Below, piece after piece: positions 60,208 to 64,000 of a DNA stretch of 64,000 nucleotides; the stretch's first letter is position 1; each line of letters opens with the position of its first letter. The position numbers and the translations under genes were made by a program. Source of the DNA: Leuctra nigra (taxonomy: Eukaryota > Arthropoda > Insecta > Plecoptera > Leuctridae); contig OW203761.1 in the NCBI GenBank assembly GCA_934045905.1, positions 32,600,964 through 32,664,963 of the forward strand. Direction: 5' to 3'. The notes beneath the pieces were generated by a model, which did not search any database, was not told the DNA's origin, and was given only the letters and a program-made list of their open reading frames with translations.

Positions 60208-60363
60208 AAAATGTTCTGTGTAACGCGTTGATCAGCGAGCCTTTGTGTTGCATGCGAATTAATATGCGTGTGAAAGTTGCTGCTCTATAATATGTTTTGA
60301 AAATAGAGGAACACTCTGACCGACCGAATGCGTAAGAGGAGCAGTGATATTTAAAAAAAAAAA
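60208..60363 (+). repeat. dispersed repeat D, copy 2
   Basis: Same order of blocks as 59395-59562 at 0.8 kb distance, about 60-70% alike by eye, ending GGAGCAGTGATATTTAAAAA. Too diverged for a recent tandem copy, so two insertions of one family is likelier. Confidence 0.6.
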
Positions 60364-60589
60364 TTATTTGAATAAATCTGACAAATAGTGCAAAACAAGC
60401 ATAAAATTCGGTAAAATGTGAATAACTCATGAAGTTCTTAACAGTATAGTTTGAAAGTTGTCAAAAGATTTTAAAATGTTAAAATGCAAAATTTGAAGTT
60501 GATCTGACTGTATAATTTTAATTTTTCAATCAATCACAGGAACGTATTCGAAAACTATCACGTTACCGCTCTTATATTATATTATATTA

Positions 60590-60720
60590 GTGTGTGTGTA
60601 AAATTTCAGCTCAATTGGTTTGGCATGGGCAGTGCAGGCAAAAACACAAAACACAAAACAAACACAACAAACAGAGAAAGTGTCGTGAGAACGTGCCATG
60701 GTGACGCTCGCTAAGAATGT
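60590..60720 (+). repeat. retroposon fragment (family C, copy 3)
   Basis: GTGTGTAAAATTTCAGCTCAATTGG, then a run of AAAACACAAA-type units, ACAGAGAAAGTGTCGTGAGA and GTGACGCTCGCT. It is the inverse of 24655-24850 and parallel to 7660-7810. Confidence 0.45.
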
Positions 60721-63284
60721 TTATACGAGAAGTCTAAACTTTGCGTTTATTTGTAAGATGATTTCAAACGAGTTGCATTAAAGTTGTATAAATTGCGTGT
60801 CGATCGAAGTCTCAGATACAAGAAACCATTAACGAGATCTTTCAAGTCAACTTTCAATGTTTTAAAAAAGTCAATTCAACTTTAAAATCCCCAAGAGGTT
60901 AACTTCGTAAAATATTAAATTGACTGCCATTTTAAATTTCCTCAAGATAATTCAGTTTGCAGGCAAGCAAGCATCGTGCTGCGGACTGCCTATGAGCCAG
61001 GGGGCGGATCCAAACTTCCGGGACGCTGACGAACTGCTTGGCGGGTAGCCGAACCAACTTGCTACAGGCGTAAACGAACAAGATTTATTAGTGACAATGT
61101 TAAAACAGAACCCGTGTACAAGGAAAATAAAAATTGTCCCCGATGAATTATATTTTGTGTCATATTTTGAATAAACCTGCTTCTTTAGAAGCGTCGTGAA
61201 GATCTGCTATATACATGTTTTCTGAACACACTCTGTGATATTAGCATGCTCGATGTGTATGTGGGAAATATTGTATGGGCACGTTCTCAAATCTATGACG
61301 TTATTCAAAGCAGTGCATTGGATATTGATAAAATAATAGTTTAAATATAAAGGTAGAGTGCAAATTCTGGTTCAATTGAAATGGAGTTTATGCTTGGATG
61401 CACTTTTATCTTCTCTCGTAACTCATTTGAGTTTTCGCGTAATGCCCTCGCCGATGTTTTATTGTTTATGTCAATCATCAAATGAGCTCTTTATTGTAAT
61501 AACAAAGTCCACATGCGTCAGCAGTTACTACTAAATCGACAGGCTGGTCCATCACCGCTATTGATATTCATATATTCAAAGTTGAGAAAAAAACGCATTA
61601 TAATAGCTCAGCTGTCAGGAGCGTCTAAAAATATTCTAAAATGAAATCAAATAGATTGAAGACCATTCCATTTAAATTTTAAATTCAACTAAATTTAAAA
61701 TCTTTCATGCCCAATATTTATTTATGCTGTCAAGATCAACCTACACATGCAGTATATAAAATCAATTTATTTTTCAATTTTCCTTTAGGAAGAGCGAAAT
61801 ATCGCGCAAATCGTGTTTTGTTGGTCGTACGTGAGGATAATTTGATTTATTATTGCGTGCAATATCGTGTGTATACAACAGCTAGTATGAACCGTCATTC
61901 AGGTTGAACCGTCCACAAACACTACGTAAACACACAATTAAAAAAACGTTCGCTGATCCAAATGCTTGTTAACGATCGCAGTCGATGCTTTCAAACTCCA
62001 CTTTAGCACATAAACTGGTATGTTGAAAGAGCCTAAAGCCGACGGATACAATCCGTCAAGCTTACCAGAGCTCGAACCCGGGCCCTAAAGGACTCTGAAT
62101 CGGCGCTATCTATATAGGTACCTAAACTCCCCCTCATAAACCCCCGGTGTGAAGCCCACAAACTGCCTCTCGCAGAATCAAATGTATGATGGATGTTATA
62201 GAATATTCTTGAAAATATGCCATCGTGTTTGGTTCCAACGTATTCAAGGAGCGAAAGAAACTCAACCTGAAGTGTTATATTAATAATACCTTTCCGTCAG
62301 TGTCAATCTTCATCTTATAACGAATAAGTCTGTCTCAAATACGTAAAAAGCATGTGAGCTTGTGTGAAGTGTTATAAAATAATAAATATACTTTTATCTT
62401 TCAGGAAATAATTGAATTTATACCTCCTCAAAAAGCCACTTAGTTTACACAAGTAGAGTGTGGGCCACTCCGGCGCTTGATTCTGATTTGAATATTGATT
62501 TGACGTCGACGTAAGAAGATGGCCTCGATGCTCTCATCACTTGTCCATCACGACGAAGCCGAGCGATCGAGTGGTCTTCAGAATCTAATAATAGTTCTGG
62601 CGGAATAGTTCGAAGCGATTTTCACACACGTATAAAGGCGCCATGTGTAAATAGCTTTATGCACTCTCGCGGCACTTTAATGTCAGTTTGATACATGACC
62701 TACTCTTGCTGGTACTTGCAAAAACACTCTCCATCGATTGATAAACCGTTAGCTCCCTCATGATAGGGTTTGAAATCCAATGAAAGTTGTGAGGAAGATG
62801 ATCCATGAATGGGAGGTTGGTTTGAGGGGGGGCAGGAGAGATGGAGATGATCGCACAATTAATTATAAAACTTTTTAAAATGGCGATCAATGGTGAAGAT
62901 TTATAGATCTATATTTAAGATTCAGTCTAGTTGATACTTTTATTTTATAATAATGCATCTGTAATACCAGCCACATGCACAGATTTTTAAACACGCCCAT
63001 GATTTCAGATTCTTGTTTCAAAGAAAATTTTCCACTTTTTACTGAGTAAATTTATAACGCTTGTATAAATTCTTCACAAAATCAATATTATAAGTATTAC
63101 CTAGTTTTGTAGATTATTTTTGTGTGTGCAACTAGTTTATAAATTGCACACAATTTCATGCATGGTAAATGTTTCTCTCACCGAGAAGTAAAAATATTGA
63201 TCCGTACCGGTATGTCTGCTTGAATTTTGAAAAGTAAAAATATCCGCTACCTGAATGCAATATCTGTAAATAGTATCACAACAC

Positions 63285-63312
63285 TTATTTATTTTATTTA
63301 TTTATTTATTCA
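63285..63312 (+). repeat. TTTA microsatellite
   Basis: A run of TTTATTTA units with one irregular unit. Confidence 0.7.
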
Positions 63313-63574
63313 AAACATCTTGCAATAAAAATTGTACATTTTATGTGGCAAGGAAAACAATCACAAACCATAAACTTCAAATTCACAATAACGTTATAAT
63401 AATACTAAGAGAACAAAATTACAAGGGAACAAAATTAAATACAAACTATAAAACATCAACATCCATCCCTTATCAATTCCTTAAACCTCTTCACAGTGCA
63501 ATCTTCCAAAACCAGCTCCAACAACACATTCTTATCCAAACCATTCCAATCTCGGACCGTTCTGTGAAGAAAGG

Positions 63575-63728
63575 AATACCTTTAAATACCTTATACCTAA
63601 AAATACCTTATAAAAAAAAATACCTTATTATTTATTAAAATACCTTATAAAATACCTTTTTTAAATACCTTAAAAATACCTTATACCTTACAAATTTAAA
63701 TACCTAAATACCTTACACGAATACCTTT
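63575..63728 (+). repeat. imperfect TACCTTA(TA) array
   Basis: About a dozen TACCTT units spaced by A-rich linkers of varying length (AATACCTTTAAATACCTTATACC and so on). No fixed period, so it probably grew by slippage. Non-coding. Confidence 0.7.
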
Positions 63729-64000
63729 CGTGATATACGAAGTCTGCAATTGTTTCATTTCGAAGAGCAGATAGCGAATCGACGGTTTTAATTTTACGGT
63801 CACCGAGTCAACAGTAAAACAAATTACAAAACGCAATAAAAGTACACCTTTGCCAGACGGCATCGGGCAAAATGTGTGGAAATTGGCTTACGAACCAATT
63901 GTGTTAGGCTTTTTAGTCCGTGGAGGGATGGGTATAAATGAGAGTCTATGGTCCATCGACAAAAAAAATAACGAAAGCTCACGATGAAATTTATTGAATC

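Larger units (their letters stand above)
45130..64000. other. gene-poor right flank, possibly a channel gene 5' intron
   Basis: Almost 19 kb without a gene I can recognise with confidence. The M1/N-terminal exon of the K2P channel must be further right, or in the sequence gap, or too diverged to see. If it is further right, much of this stretch is intron. It contains a MITE (51150-51305), the N gap, repeat pairs at 59-60 kb, and one possible exon at 56186-56374. Short C-rich tracts occur near 47030-47055. Confidence 0.55.

Noticed and set aside
62040..62120. tRNA gene or tRNA-derived SINE on the minus strand (GGGTTCGAGCTCTGG, box-B like)
   Set aside because: No cloverleaf with paired acceptor stem could be drawn; at most a remnant.
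63345..63638. 97-codon ORF near the right edge
   Set aside because: It is composed of A-rich and TACCTTA repeats with no motif; a faint retroelement resemblance on the minus strand could not be supported.
1..64000. CRISPR array, operon or bacterial defence system
   Set aside because: No spaced direct repeats of that form and no prokaryotic genes; all supported genes are intron-bearing animal genes.

Overview
Organism and character. This is nuclear DNA from an arthropod, almost certainly an insect. The genes are split by GT-AG introns from 58 bp to over 12 kb. The background is AT-rich, full of foldback elements (MITEs), SINE-like repeats and scattered TAGGTACCTA-type motifs, and one 200-N assembly gap is present. 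The gene set (Spinster transporter, Rebers-Riddiford cuticle protein, geminin, K2P channel) and the repeat style suggest a hemipteran; that order-level call is inference. Prokaryotic features (operons, CRISPR, ribosome binding sites) are absent, and most ATG-to-stop runs over 60 codons are noise. Layout. (1) 1-17.3 kb, minus strand: the 5' two thirds of a Spinster (spns/spin) lysosomal MFS transporter gene. Its first coding exon lies at 17011-17278, followed by a 12.3-kb repeat-bearing intron, then four constitutive exons. Next come two tandem, equal-length (262 nt), phase-identical, 57%-identical alternative exons separated by a 58-bp intron, which is the signature of mutually exclusive splicing. 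The 3' exons lie off the left edge. (2) 17.3-22 kb: intergenic DNA with a nearly perfect 190-bp hairpin and a 5S-rRNA-derived SINE. (3) 22.0-22.6 kb, plus: a complete two-exon RR-type cuticular protein with TATA box and signal peptide. (4) 23.7-28.9 kb, plus: complete four-exon geminin with D-box, KEN motif and coiled coil, preceded by two E2F-like sites and a MITE. (5) 29.6-38.0 kb, plus: a six-exon gene whose C-terminal OB-like region reads as SPATA22, the meiotic partner of MEIOB. Its introns hold a poly-G repeat array, and a cluster of a 16-bp motif around an orphan basic coiled-coil ORF. (6) 42.1-45.1 kb, minus: the 3' three coding exons of a two-pore-domain potassium channel, converging on the SPATA22-like gene. 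Its N-terminal exon was not found. (7) 45.1-64 kb: no gene recognised with confidence; assembly gap, MITEs, SINE fragments and one candidate orphan exon. How the genes relate. Geminin (replication licensing control) and the adjacent SPATA22-like gene (meiotic recombination) are head-to-tail with only about 0.7 kb between coding regions, and both carry E2F-like sites upstream, so shared cell-cycle or germline timing is plausible. Spinster, the cuticle gene and the channel have no evident functional link to them. All exon models were made by reading splice consensus, phase and protein similarity by eye. No alignment or transcript evidence was available.
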